Shown here piece by piece: positions 22,740 to 34,229 of a DNA stretch of 64,000 nucleotides. The notes under the pieces were generated by a model. That model ran no database searches. It was given only the letters and a program-made list of their open reading frames with translations, and had not been told where the DNA came from. The stretch lies in contig JAMKCH010014235.1 in NCBI GenBank assembly GCA_023653785.1, positions 1 to 64,000 of the forward strand, in the 5' to 3' direction. The translations under genes were made by a program, and so were the position numbers. The DNA comes from Ophioderma brevispina (Eukaryota > Echinodermata > Ophiuroidea > Amphilepidida > Ophiodermatidae). Positions within the stretch are counted from its first letter, which is position 1. Every line of letters begins with the position of its first letter.

Positions 22740-24690
22740 TAATAACACATGTTGCTAAACCACGAAAATTTAAAGTTTGTAATTGTGTCGTAAACGTACA
22801 GTTCTATTAATATGCATACATGTCTATGGGGAGTTGTAATCTTAACATCTCTCAATCGCCTTCATAACAATATTTTGGTGGAACTCAATAATTATTGTTT
22901 GTAAATCAAAGTCAATGAATTATCTTAATAACATGACAAGTTTGAAAAGCATAAATAAAATAAATCAAGTACTGGGAGTTACGCTTACGTTTTTCACGGT
23001 GAGTCCATAATAAACCTATGGACTTCTCAGGCGACTGCTTGCGACTGGTTCATGTGATAGACGACGAAGGATAAGGAAGAGCCCGGTCCCACGCATAAAG
23101 AGCTGCAATCTACTAGTTTGTTCCAAGTAAGGTTGCTCCACCATTTCCATGCAGCTTCCTGCCACACCTCGTTCGAAAATAACAACTTCATCAGGATCAA
23201 AGTAATGCCTGCAATTTTGCGTCAGTAAAAAATGTTGAGTTTTGTACCACTGTTGAGCTAGGTCTTCTATACTATTGGTTGATTCTCGCCTTCAAGGATT
23301 GCTTGATTTCGCCAACATAAAATTTACAGTATGTCAGCACAGGTTATGCCATAAATCACGTTGCAACGTTTGTCCTTAGCGGGGCTGTCGTTGACAAACG
23401 AGTTTACGGCCAGAGGTTGACTGGTTGAAGGGTTTTGAAATTACTAAAAAACTTTGAAGGTGTTCTTGTCACGCTCGACAGCACAGCTACGTGTATGACC
23501 TGTGTGGAAACTGAAAACAGGGAATTGTCAGAACCTTTTATTGGTGTTGTTCTGTTGTCTCCTTTTTGTCATAGAAAATACCCATCACTGATGAATATAA
23601 AGCGTTAGATTTTATCAGGAGATCCAGGGTCACACCTTCATGAAGTGACTAGCCCAGGCATAGACCTGTGATGTGCGCTCATCATTCTGTAGGTTAAGGT
23701 TCTCACGCAAGTATTGTACAAATATTGTATAATATTGTGCCGTCACAATTTATACGTTACCTTACCAGAATGTTAAGTGAAACAATTTGCACAAAAATAA
23801 AACTTATGTATGTAAATAGTTTTATTCGTGGGAGTTACCGCGATTTTTTTGTCCAGAATGGGACAAAGTTTATCCGATCCCATACACCATTGGAATAAAT
23901 CCCGTCCCATCCGTAAAAACGCACCTCCGTCAGTTCACTAACTGAAGATGTACTCCTTTCCCGCGGAATCCCACGGGAGCAGGACTCGCTTGGGATCGGG
24001 AGTAACTTTTATCCTCTGTGTATTAACGTTATAAAGGGCTGCACGGAGTAAAGGGGATTTCAGATAGATTTATAAGGTTATAAATGAGGAAATTTCGTGA
24101 AATTCTAAAGTCCTCAATCCATAACTACTCCATCTAGAGCATTGTTTTCTTTGTAACGTTTCAATTGATGAACAAACAATCACATTTTAGTATTCCATTA
24201 CTAACCAAAACTTGAAGTCGTCATTTTGGACGGATTGAAATTGCAAGATCTGTGTGCCCGGATGGGAACTCTGATTGTTTAGTTGTTCATCCACATAAAT
24301 GTTGCCACCCCCCCCCCCCCCCCTAAGTTCTCTTCTACCTATTTCAACCAAACTTGATCATTAGGTTAAGTCATTACGTTACGACGTTAATTCTAATGTA
24401 TCAGTATAGGTCCTGTCATGATTCGGGTCATATGTAGGTTATAACACGACGCTACTTCCTATGTCATTTTAAACCTCTGGGATCTTGTGATGTTGGTCAC
24501 GGGTTGGAAAGGTGTTAAAGTGCCAAGAGTCTCAATAGCATTGTTTTTGTAATAACTACTTAGGGCAATTGTGGTCATGTAGTTTATCATTATCACATTG
24601 TGCTACTTTTCATGACCTTCAGTAATCCAAGATAATCCATGGATGTGTCAGAGCGGGAAGGTGCAGATTTTCAGAAAATGTGTCTTTTCT
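22740..24690. other. Intron of M1, remainder
   Basis: Holds the GIY-YIG-like remnant listed separately, a poly-C run at 24,308-24,322, and otherwise ordinary AT-rich DNA. Confidence 0.4.
23110..23415 (-). pseudogene. GIY-YIG endonuclease-like remnant
   Basis: On the minus strand, starting near 23,400 and running down, the frames read 'KDKRCNVIYGITCAD' and, after a small shift, 'CKFYVGEIKQSLKARINQ', then 'DPDEVVIFERG'. The VIYGI...FYVGE pair with an intervening Cys-x-x-Cys-like spacing and the following K..LK.RI are the hallmark of GIY-YIG nuclease domains. A Penelope-like element or another mobile nuclease is the likely source. Stops and shifts make it non-functional. Confidence 0.55.
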
Positions 24691-24696
24691 TAACAG

Positions 24697-24895
24697 GTCA
24701 GCCTGCGTCTCACTCCATCGGTGCTGTAACATTAGCTATACCATAGATAAACTAGACGAAGAACGTGTGTTCTCTATAGAGTATCAGCTAAGGGCGTGTC
24801 CGAATGGTCAGAACTGTTATTTGATTTAAATATGTGGAGGGGACACAAGATTCCCATTCCACTTTGCAAATACAGACTTTCTTGTGGCACTACCA
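24697..24895 (+). CDS. M1, second-half exon (E1b+E2), frameshifted
   Basis: After TTAACAG, phase 1 gives 'GQPASHSIGAVTL', aligning with 'GVDHNKDIGHVIL' of M11; a one-base shift then gives 'SYTIDKLDEERVFSIEYQ', 'LRACPNGQNCYL', and after further shifts 'HKIPIPLCK' and 'NTDFLVALP'. All landmarks (IDKL, LxxCxxxxxC, PIPxC, LP) are present in order but in three frames. Either several one-base sequence errors or a decaying exon. The C..C pair (C7, C8) is intact. Confidence 0.7.
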
Positions 24896-25426
24896 GTAGG
24901 TGCGAGAAAAGAATCTTAATAATTAAATAAAAATATATGAAGGAAGTGAATAAACAACTTGTGAACCCAAATTCATATATTTAATGGAATGATAATTCAG
25001 CAAACGCATCTGCTATTGTTGTTTATGTAGATAAGTCACGTTACATTTAAGAAACTCTTAGCAGTGCGTATGACATGCTGAAGTCAAGGGAACGAATGAT
25101 TCGTTCAGGCTTCATTCATAAACTGGTGTATCACGTGTTGTTTATTAGTTCATTCAACCATTTTGGCTCATATTTACAAAAGACTGCTTTAATAATAACA
25201 TCCTTAAGTAATAGTGCATGAGATAAAGGATAGGTGTTATTATTCAAGTTGAAATCTGACGGATTGGGGGATCTCCAGAAACCAGTTTAAAGTTATTTCA
25301 GAGCTGCACTAGAATGAGGTAGTATTCGCTTCCTTAAAGGCCTATTCAGAGATTTAGATAATATTAAATATTTTTGTGTGTAGTAGACAACATTATTGAT
25401 ATGTATTTGTATATTGTTCTGTTAAG

Positions 25427-25510
25427 GTGGACTTCTGCACTAGAGTTTATCGAGGGGGTAGGCAGAAATGCGCCTCAAGCAGCTGTCAAGGCTCGTCTCG
25501 ACTCTTTGAG
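25427..25510 (+). CDS. M1, DG-GF-LGL exon (E3), one-base shift
   Basis: Acceptor GTTAAG, then a frame reading 'SALEFIEGVGRNAPQAAVKA' and 'RLDSL', the counterpart of 'DGSVSAFAIQVGKDAGRAAV' in M2. The initial Gly-Asp-Gly is one base out of frame. The 3' border is unclear: the frame runs on as 'RLMTKLP' to a stop, and a weak GTTGAT donor follows TTGAG. Confidence 0.6.
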
Positions 25511-25619
25511 GTTGATGACAAAGTTGCCATAATGAACCATGTAACAACAAGAAATAATTAGAAGTCACAAGGAGTAAGTCCCTATAGACTGAAGAAATAA
25601 TGAATTAGTGTTTGAAATT

Positions 25620-26400
25620 ACCTAGTGACGGATGTTAAACAAAATACGAAGGTTTGTTTATCGCATTAGAAAATCGCTATCCTAGAGGTAGCACACATCC
25701 CCTACATACGATTCAAACAATCAAATCCGATTAAGAAAAGAAATTACAACTGGGAATTTATTTTAGCTAATATTCATGAATTCTTAACATAATAAATAGG
25801 ATGTAATACATTGGAAAAGTTAACAATCTTATCCGTCACACCCAAAATTACGCAAATCGGCGATTATGTTCATCTAGTGACGGATGTGGAATTTTCCTAT
25901 ACTAAAGCGTTATCCAGCATCCGCTCATTATGGAATACAAACAATAGGCGTTTCCGAACATCCGTCAAACCAACCGTGCGTCATGCGAATCTGCATCAGT
26001 TTGGTTTATTACATATGACGGATGTTGGACTGGATTGCCGAGATTCACCACTTTAAACTGTAAATAAATATAAATTTCTAGTAACAGTAATAATTTTTTA
26101 ATTTCATATTTTGCTTGTTTCAGTTATAAATTAAAGAACTATTTTTTCATACAAAGGTAATTTAAAAGCCCGCGTGTTAAATCACGTAACAATTATATGA
26201 AGAGGTTCAACATCCGTCACTATGTAATAAACAAACCTTCGTTATGGTAACAATTTATAATGTCAAATACGAAATTTCTAATTACGATTATAATTAATGA
26301 AAGTAATTGCAAGGTCGGCACTTGGCATGTTTGAACATTTTGTATTAATACCATTTCCTTTAATTCGTAAAAATGATCAAATCAACATCGGTCACTATGT
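25620..26400. repeat. Scattered copies of 'TGACGGATGTTGRA', both orientations
   Basis: 'TAGTGACGGATGTT' or its reverse complement occurs at about 25,624, 25,874, 26,016, 26,210 and 26,383. Two copies (25,624 and 26,210) sit beside 'CGAAGGTTTGTTTA' in opposite orientation, suggesting an element of about 600 bases with inverted ends. No gene; no counterpart of the missing M1 tail or M2 first half was found in 25.5-27.9 kb. Confidence 0.6.
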
Positions 26401-26957
26401 AATACACCGACGATATTATATATACTTCCGAAGGTATCAAAGGCACCATATCCTCGGTCAGTACGGAATACACAAACGTCATTGTTAAAAAAAAATAATT
26501 CTCGATGATTTCAATCCTCAGATTGCTCATTGAGTTGCCATCACTTGCCAACACCATGACCTGTGCCCTCATGACCAAATGCTGGGTGTGCACTGCTGTA
26601 TGGACATTGACCTTCATATAGTTAACCTGGCCACGAGTGTTTCGCTGGTCTGATACTTGTAATTGGGTAATCTGCAAATTGCGGATTGGCGATGGTCACT
26701 GAATATGACATATTTTGACTATCGTATGGTAGAAGACTTTAATCTAAACACGTTAATTAAAGCAGAATAGATATGTAAATTATCGTCCAGCTTATGTTTG
26801 CGTCGTACATGAAATTGCACCTTTATCTATATCAAGTAGAATCAAGTATCATATTCTAAGAGTCCTAATGTGGTTCTCAAACCACAGATTATCGATATAT
26901 ATCGCATCATAATTTATGACCACTGTGAGTTCAATTTTTCATCATATTTTTTTGTAT

Positions 26958-27304
26958 TTTTCATCATTTATTCACAAAAAGAATGAAGATGAACACATTC
27001 ATGAAAGAAATGTTGCTTGGTAAGCTGTGATATTACATCTTTGTGCAAAACCAAGATTCATAACTTATTGCTGGACCTCGTTTTTATTCAATTTACCACA
27101 ATGTTTCCCGCATGTTTTTAGAGTAACCAAAAGAAGACGATCCAGCAACCTATGCTAATAACGCGGTAAATTGAAAAAAAGTGGGGTAACGCGACAAGTT
27201 ACTGGTTTTGGTTTTGCACAAAGATGTTAAGTAACACTCTGCCAAACAACGTTTCTTTCATGACTTGTGTTCATCTTTTTTTCCTTTTCGAATAAATGAT
27301 GAAA
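26958..27304. mobile_element. 347-bp hairpin element
   Basis: The left arm ('TTTCATCATTTATTC', 'AAGATGAACACA', 'TCATGAAAGAAA', 'ACATCTTTGTGCAAAACC') is the reverse complement of the right arm ending 'GAATAAATGATGAAA', with 'TTCAATTTACC' / 'GGTAAATTGAA' pairing near the centre. MITE-like; no coding capacity. Confidence 0.85.
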
Positions 27305-27455
27305 TATACGGTCATGGTTAATTTATTCAAGATCGATTTATTTATTCTTGAACGAGGGCAGGTATCTTGTGCTCTGCATCATGAAAGGATATCTCAATTT
27401 TAATTGGGGTCGTATTAGCACCTGAAATCTTTTCAACTGCATGGGAAATAACGAT
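27232..27455 (+). repeat. Dispersed repeat, copy 1
   Basis: Matches 60,535-60,760 in the same orientation: 'AACAACGTTTCTTTCAT', 'TTCCTTTTCGAATAAAT', 'GATTTATTTATT', 'GAACG.GG.CAGGTATTTT', 'CACCTGAAA.CTT.TCAACTG'. It overlaps the right arm of the 347-bp hairpin, so the hairpin is probably part of a larger family. Confidence 0.7.
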
Positions 27456-27890
27456 GGCTCTGTACTTCCAGATTAAAAGGAATCTGAAGTGTTTTGTTCT
27501 CTGCATACCGAGCGGATTTACTGGATATTAACAGTGCAATTATTTTCTCGAGTCAATACAGGATGATGTACATCTAAGGTCACTGATATTTAGGGAAAGA
27601 AATTTTATTGATTTTCAAATAAATATGCAACTTTTGGACTTGACATACACCATAGTATTGAAAGCTATAATTTTTATTATTAATCAGCACAGAATTTTTT
27701 TTTTTTCTTTGATGCGATGGCCTACATGTACATTACGAGCTCCGTAGTTGATGCACGGCGGAAGATGCATTGCAAATGCCACCAAATTCGAATAAGTCTT
27801 ATATATGTTTTATTTTCCATTATGTGTTTTCAGCTCAAAATAATACCTGTTACAAACTGTTTAAATATTTTCAACTGCATATCTTGACAG

Positions 27891-28100
27891 GATCAAAACA
27901 GATATTTGAAATTGGTTCAGTTTTGAAGGCTACATACATCATAGATAAACTGCCACTGGAGAATGTCTTTGTGATCGACTTTGCCGTGTCCGTGTGCCTC
28001 CCAGACGAAGACATGTGTCTACTCCCCTCACTTGACATTCTCAAGAAAACCAAAGTTCCAATTCCTATCTGCAATGCAAACTTCTCATTTAGTCTTCCTG
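27891..28100 (+). CDS. M2, second-half exon (E1b+E2), intact
   Basis: 210 nt between CTTGACAG and CCTG|GTGAGT, open in phase 1 to phase 1. It reads 'GSKQIFEIGSVLKATY', 'IIDKLPLENVFVIDFAVSV', 'CLPDEDMC', 'KVPIPICNANFSFSLPG'. The start matches the E1b part of M11 ('GVDHNKDIGHVIL'), so two module segments are fused here. The Cys-rich first half of M2 was not found upstream; the sequence between holds repeats. Confidence 0.85.
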
Positions 28101-28243
28101 GTGAGTAGTCTAGTCTCTAAGTGAACATAGATGTTGGGAAATAAAAATATCAATAATTACATTTGTTTAAATGTACACCGATGTATTTTTTTCATTATAG
28201 TTTGTCTAGGTTCTGACTTTAGTTAAACAGGTACAGTCCTTTT

Positions 28244-28523
28244 AAGGTTTACGGTCATCCTGGGGTAATCTTTACCCAGTGCTCCGATTTTGTTGAAACT
28301 GGTGTCAAATTTTCGTCTTGCCTTATTTTAGAATGTTTGGTATTTGGTATCGTAATTAGTGGGCAGAATGCAACCAAGATTCACCAAAACTTGACCTCAA
28401 AATTGTATACAGAGCTGTCACTCAAAGAATTTTTGCTTCAGTATGACCAGAGCAATTATTTCACACCAGTTTCAACCAAATCTGAGCACTGGATATTTTT
28501 GCCCCAGGATGACCTTGAACCTT
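28244..28523. mobile_element. 280-bp MITE with about 65-bp inverted ends
   Basis: Left 'GGTCATCCTGGGGTAA', 'CCAGTGCTC', 'GTTGAAACTGGTGT' pairs in reverse with right 'ACACCAGTTTCAACC', 'GAGCACTGG', 'TTGCCCCAGGATGACC'. It lies in the M2 E2-E3 intron. No coding capacity. Confidence 0.85.
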
Positions 28524-29127
28524 ATCAGGGCTGTAGCCGTGTTACTAAACATCATAACCTAGATAAACTATACCTTTTTCTAATCCTTATAATGAGACAA
28601 ATACATTGGTGTACATGTAAACACAATTTGGCTTGATTTCAAATTTACCCCTGTACACATTATACCCCCTTATTTTACAAAGTCACCACTTTTCCCACAG
28701 GTTGGACCCAAAAATTCGGATTCACACCCTTCACACTATAGAAACACATCTTCAAGCCTTCTTCCCCAAACTTCGAGAATAAGATTCTCATTTATAAACT
28801 TACTAACATGGATACAAATGCAAAAATTAAATAAAACAAATATCAGACTTACTGTTATAGCAATTTTGGGTCAAACAGATATCATGACCTTCGAGCAAAT
28901 TCTGTGTAATTCTTACATTTTCTTTCTGTAAAAATATTAGTTTCTTAATAACATGTTGGTGGGAGAGAATTGGTTCTACATTCCTAAATAAATGTGCAAA
29001 AAGACGAGCTAATTGCTTGCACGCACAAACCAAAGTTGCCTCTCTTAAAAATTAGTTGGATTACGATATTCAAAAACACCTGGTTTGGGACTAAACTTCC
29101 GGTGGCTTACTTATTATATACATTCAA

Positions 29128-29273
29128 ATTGTGACTCTGTTAAGCATACGCCAAAAATGGCATTATTTTAGAAAGTTTCATTCCATAAATACACATCCAG
29201 ATTGTGACTCTGTTAAGCATACGCCAAAAATGGCCTTATTTTAGAAGGTTTCATTCCATAAATACTTCACAAC
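29128..29273. repeat. Tandem duplication, 73-bp unit
   Basis: Two nearly identical units beginning 'ATTGTGACTCTGTTAAGC' start at 29,128 and 29,201 and differ at a few bases only, so the duplication is recent. It lies 70 bases before an exon. Confidence 0.9.
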
Positions 29274-29342
29274 CCATTGCTGACACTATAATCAGTTTTT
29301 CTGTAGACTTGCGAAAGCAATGACCCATTTTCTTTTATATAG

Positions 29343-29431
29343 ATGGAAGTGTATCAGCATTCGCTATCCAAGTCGGTAAGGATGCCGGGCGGGCAGCAGT
29401 AGAAGCAGTTATACGTAACCTGGGAATAGAG
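29343..29431 (+). CDS. M2, DG-GF-LGL exon (E3), intact
   Basis: 89 nt between TTATATAG and GAG|GTAAAT, phase 1 to phase 0. Reads 'DGSVSAFAIQVGKDAGRAAV' followed by 'EAVIRNLGIE'. This is the best preserved stand-alone form of the segment that in M3-M5 is fused to the preceding exon. Confidence 0.85.
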
Positions 29432-29839
29432 GTAAATCAGTTGTGTTGGGTCAAAAGATTGACATTACATTCAGTAAACATAAGAACTAAAGAATGGACA
29501 TTTTGTGCTGAACTTGCATAATTGAATACCTCTACATGTATTACTGTAAACGATGCTGATGTTTCCTGAATGTTTTGTTTGTCACTACATATTATCAAAT
29601 ATCGAAAAAATAAATCATCATCTGAGATGAAAGGAGATCAAGGTTTGTAAATGTATTTACAACGTGAGTAAATTGTTGCTCTTTCAATGCACATTACTCC
29701 ATAGAGGTTATTGGAGGCAGTTTTCTCCAGCACTTGCATATTTAAAGTTTTAATTTGAGCAAATAAAAGTCGACAGAAGGAAGTAATTTGCGGAACGTAA
29801 GGTAATATGCAAATCCTTGTTGTAATATTCGTTTTTCAG

Positions 29840-29900
29840 CAATACATAGGCACTGGTGTATGTGGAAGGCCCCAAGTAGTACAGAATGGATGGCACAGAG
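29840..29900 (+). CDS. M2, tail exon (E4)
   Basis: 61 nt between TTTTTCAG and AG|GTGAGT, phase 0 to phase 1. Reads 'QYIGTGVCGRPQVVQNGWHR'. It holds the single tail Cys (C10) of the module; phase matches both neighbours. Confidence 0.75.
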
Positions 29901-30250
29901 GTGAGTCGATCATCCCTTCTTGAACCACGTGCCCTTCACCAAATTGGTCAACAAAAAATTACAATTTAAAAACAAAAATTACAATATAATAAATTATAAA
30001 AAAATATAAATTACAAAAAAAAAATACAATATAATTAGAATTCTGGTTTTATACAACAATTTAAAGAATACATGCTAACAAGAATTAGGGTCTACATAAG
30101 GACGAACTTTCTTGTTCATCGTCTGGCTTCATCAGTTAGTGTTTGTTTTTTTAATGAAGTGATATGCATAAAGCAATCTGAACATTTGAGGACTTGTGCT
30201 TCTATCAAAATCAGTGTATTTCACTATACGGTCATTCCATTTCCCGACAG

Positions 30251-30509
30251 CCTGTCCAAAAACCACTACACTACCTCGGCTACACAAGAACATGGTGTGC
30301 ACACACTTGGAGAATTGCCTTGGTTTTGACTGTTGTGTGGACCTAGACATCAAAGTCAGCACTCTCAACACTCGCTTCTGGTTTATAGTGGATCCATGTC
30401 AGTATGTGATTACCATAGGACTTGGAATGTGGAGTTATAACATTAGCACTTTCAACTACGATTGGGGCAGTCCAAAGTCACTCGCAATTGGAGATCCCTT
30501 GCGGATCGA
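30251..30509 (+). CDS. M3, Cys-rich first-half exon (E1), intact
   Basis: 259 nt between CCCGACAG and GA|GTATGT, phase 1 to phase 2. Reads 'ACPKTTTLPRLHKNMVC', 'NCLGFDCCVDLDI', 'RFWFIVDPCQYVITIGLGMW' and 'FNYDWGSPKSLAIGDPLRI'. All six first-half cysteines are present (CP, C, C, CC, DPC). Here the part split off as E1b in other modules is in the same exon. Confidence 0.9.
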
Positions 30510-31232
30510 GTATGTTAAAATAATCGTATTTGTTAAATTTATTTTATGACACACTTTGGTGTTGAATTAATGACATCATTCTTCACAGTTCAAGTGAATT
30601 TGTTGTTCTAAATTATTATAACAGTAAATGGACATAGATGAGATAATATGGGCCAAAATGTAGCACCTCATTGATCAATTACATCTGTCTTGGGGAAATA
30701 GAATCACTACCCGTTCTTCCGGTGTTCTAATGTTTACAACTTCCATTATCGCACCTGGAAGCGGAAACGTTTTAATGTACATGTGTTTATAAAATAGTAA
30801 TTACTTAATAATGTTGTCAACAACAAAACAGTCATCAGAGAATGACGTATGCTAATTGTCTTTTGTTTCTAATCACAAATTAGCTTCGTCCTTACGTAAT
30901 GGTAAATAAATCCATGAAATTGATGGATAGTCTTTGATACTTGTTCATAGATTTCACGTCATGGATTTCACTTATTTGACATATCATAAGAAAAGGTCGA
31001 CCAACTGAATATTTGTAGATAGCATTTAATTCGTACACACGCTGAACACACCTCAAAGCTTAAAAGACTATGATCTCTACTTACCAAAAAGACACCGTGT
31101 CTTTTTAGAAATGAAATGCAATTTTACAAAATTACTAATTTACCAATCAAAGTACTCGCAACATAGCTAGAGCTTAGCTACAAACCAAATATAAGGATGC
31201 ACAAATTCTTAGTTTCTTACAATTGTAATGTG

Positions 31233-32295
31233 TTAAGGACAGTGTCAACCCTGAGTTTCTGCGTATCTATTTTGGTTTGTAACTTTGCAAATATTTGATT
31301 ATTGTATGTAAAATTATACATTTCTAGAAAGAAAATTGGATGATTAACCCGATGGTGGCATCAGATTAATGTAAAACTTTCCGTATTTTGAGAAAAATAC
31401 TAAAAAAACATGTTTTTGCCCCAAATTTTTCAGACAGCATAACAAAAACAATTTGAATTTTCATGATTTCTTATGTTATTTTTTAGAAACAAGACAAATT
31501 TGTCTAGGGACGGTTTTTTATTTTCTTAAAATAGAGCTTACTTTTCGAAATATAAGGGAAAATGTCTAAAAAGTGTGATTTTTACCTTTCTTTTCCAAAT
31601 TTTGAGTATATTATATTGGAGAATATCTTTAGTTAGAAATCGGAAAATGAAAAATTGAGAAAACCGTCCCTAGAGAAGACCGACTGCTATCGTAGGAAAG
31701 TTAAACCTTACCTTTTACTTCGGTATTTTTGGAGTTATCTTGTCTGAAAATTTGCCAAATTTTGCCAAAATTGAACATTGAGAAAATCCGTGTTTTAGTA
31801 AAAAAAGGGGCTTTTCACGCCATTTCAAGCTCTCTCTTTCTCAAATAACTTTGAACTTCAAAATTGACTATGTTGTGCAAGTGATGGAAATACATCCTTA
31901 TGCACTATTGAATCAAACATCATTTGTCTCTAACTCCAGAAATCAGAAGAATTTGAAATTTCTTCTGGTGTAAATTAGCGCTTTGTTTACATTTTCAAAT
32001 ATTATTTTTCGTTTTTCCAAGATGCGTTCGCGCAAAAGTACATTAAACACGCGCACGCTTCATTACGCGACTGACGGCGTAAAATGTGCTTAAATTTCCG
32101 CCGTTAAGACCATGTGGTTTTTGTGACTTTAAATGGTCAAATAGTTGTTTTAAATCGGCAAAAAAATACAGCTCAGGATTGTCTGCAGTGGATAACCTTT
32201 GTTGGTAACGATAGAATATAGGTTGATGTTTAAAATGGTGCAAAAATCCGAAATTCGTGTGAAAACAAAAGCACTAGGGTTGACACTACCCTTAA
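31233..32295. mobile_element. 1.06-kb element with short inverted ends and TTAA flanks
   Basis: Left end TTAA-'GGACAGTGTCAACCCT', right end 'AGGGTTGACACTACCC'-TTAA (31,233-31,236 and 32,292-32,295). A TTAA duplication is the mark of piggyBac-type insertion, but these ends begin GG rather than the usual CC, so the superfamily stays open. The interior has no transposase; it has many T- and A-rich runs. It lies in the M3 E1-E2 intron. Confidence 0.75.
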
Positions 32296-32545
32296 GTAGA
32301 ATAGACTATTTTGGGAAGAAATGAACATCATTAAAACGGAGTAAAGAAGTTGTTGTTGCTGACTTAATTGAAATATGAGGCCAGTTTACTCCAAGTTTTG
32401 CAAGCGGCATAATTATAGTGACCTATGGCGTGTATTAAACTAGATCTAAATGCTTGATGGTAACGTATGTGAAGAGGAAATAGTTGATATTCTCGTTTGA
32501 ATTCTTTCATTTCTCCAAATGTACAATTCCCAAAAAAAGTTTCAG

Positions 32546-32786
32546 CATTGGCAAGAATGACAAACTTCAGTCCTTTCAATTTGATCTCAAATTGAAATTC
32601 TGCATTGATGACAAGTGCGTTGACATGAAGATTCTGCGACACTCACTTGTACCCATACCATTCTGCAATCCTAATACCTCGTTCACACTACCGGGCGATG
32701 GCAGTATCGCAGGTTTTGCCAAGGAGATAAGCAAGAAAATTTATTCAGATGCGTTACAGGTTGTACTGAGAAAACTTGGATTAGAA
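32546..32786 (+). CDS. M3, fused E2+E3 exon, intact
   Basis: 241 nt between AGTTTCAG and GAA|GTAAGA, phase 2 to phase 0. Reads 'IGKNDKLQSFQFDLKLKF', 'CIDDKCVDM', 'LVPIPFCNP', 'FTLPGDGSIAGFAKEI' and 'VVLRKLGLE'. There is no intron between LPG and DGS, unlike M2, M7-M10. Confidence 0.9.
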
Positions 32787-33020
32787 GTAAGAATTGATCT
32801 CTCAGGTATATTCGTATTCTTTTAATGGCACTTGATTAAAATCTTACTACTATAACTGTCAGTTATGTCTAGATATGTGACTGAGTAAGCGAGGGAGATT
32901 GCACACACTTTATGAAACCACATCAAGGGGGATAAAGTGTATTAAATATGTTTGTTAAAAGTAGGAGTTACATAATAAATTCTTTGATCATGCAATAATT
33001 ACCATTGCATTATCTTGCAG

Positions 33021-33075
33021 AAATATGTAAGCGATACCGCATGTTCACATGGTTATCTAGCGCCCAAAGAAAATG
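33021..33075 (+). CDS. M3, tail exon (E4)
   Basis: 55 nt between TCTTGCAG and TG|GTAAGT, phase 0 to phase 1. Reads 'KYVSDTACSHGYLAPKEN'. One Cys (C10). Confidence 0.85.
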
Positions 33076-33485
33076 GTAAGTGTAAAGGCTATTATAAGTA
33101 TGAAAAATGAAAGATTCCAAGCAAGACATTTTATTATATCATTTGGTAAATACGTTTTGAAAGCTGTATACACCGTGTATCAATAAAAAATGCAGTATTT
33201 TAAAGCGATTTTTTTTCTCAGAAAATATTGCAACTATTCTGTCTATTTTGATAGGGACTTGATTGTCCAAAATCTCACCTTTAAAAAGAAGTGGGTTTGG
33301 TGTAATTTGAATCTTGGTTCAAAAGTTATGACGAGTTTTGTGAAGCCCCTCTGAGTCGGGTTGGTCCATGAAACGCGGTGGGTGTAGTGAACATTTGATA
33401 CCAGACCCTTTCATTTCATATACTTAAAAAATAATGGGGATTTGCAGCTTTCAGCTTGCAGTATATCTTTTTTTTTCAATTGCAG

Positions 33486-33742
33486 TATGCCCCTTCGTCA
33501 AGTTACCACCTATCGCAAGCACTCTGTCATGTACCGTAGTGGACAAATGCCTTGGTATTAGTTGCTGTATGACCCTTAACCTCATGGTTGGCAAGATTTT
33601 TCCAAACAGTTTCTATTGTGGTTAATCCATGTGAGCGTGTCCTGGCGATATCATTTGGCAAATGGACTCTAAACATATTGCTGACACACATTTCTTGGGG
33701 AATGACGAAGCAAAAGAGTGTTGGTGATGCTGTTACATTAAG
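33486..33742 (+). CDS. M4, Cys-rich first-half exon (E1), one-base frameshift
   Basis: Between AATTGCAG and AG|GTAATA. Phase 1 start reads 'VCPFVKLPPIASTLSCTVVD', 'KCLGISCCMTLNLMVG'; a one-base excess in the T5 run at 33,597-33,601 shifts frame, after which 'VNPCERVLAISFGKW' and 'SWGMTKQKSVGDAVTL' follow and the end phase (2) is correct. Splice sites and all six cysteines are kept, favouring a sequence error over decay. Confidence 0.8.
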
Positions 33743-34229
33743 GTAATAATTTTCACTTAAAGCATGCCATAATGATATCCGTGACCATTTGTTGCAACTT
33801 GTTATCGACACCAATCAAAGTAATCTATTTCTTGTGTTTTAATAATAAATAGAATACAATCAAAATTTTGCATTAGTATGCGCAAAAATATAGTTAAAGC
33901 CAATGATTCCCAAATCTTATTCTATGAATGATAGTGGGTTCAAGGCTAGATGATCAGCTAATCAATACTATCACATAAATGAGAGCTAAAAGTCCGTCCA
34001 GACAGCAGCTAAATCTAGTAGAGTATCCTGTTTGAAATACGTGCCTTAATGTAATTTTACTGCGGACCTTCAAAAGCAACTTATGTTAAAGTCTTATCTT
34101 TGTCGATGTGTTGTATTTGATGGCACAGCTTGTCATATCTACGCAGGTTATGCGCATGCGTTAAATTCTAACACATTCACTTGATGGTCTATGCAATAAG
34201 CCTGATTTTTTTTTTCTTTTTTTTTCCAG

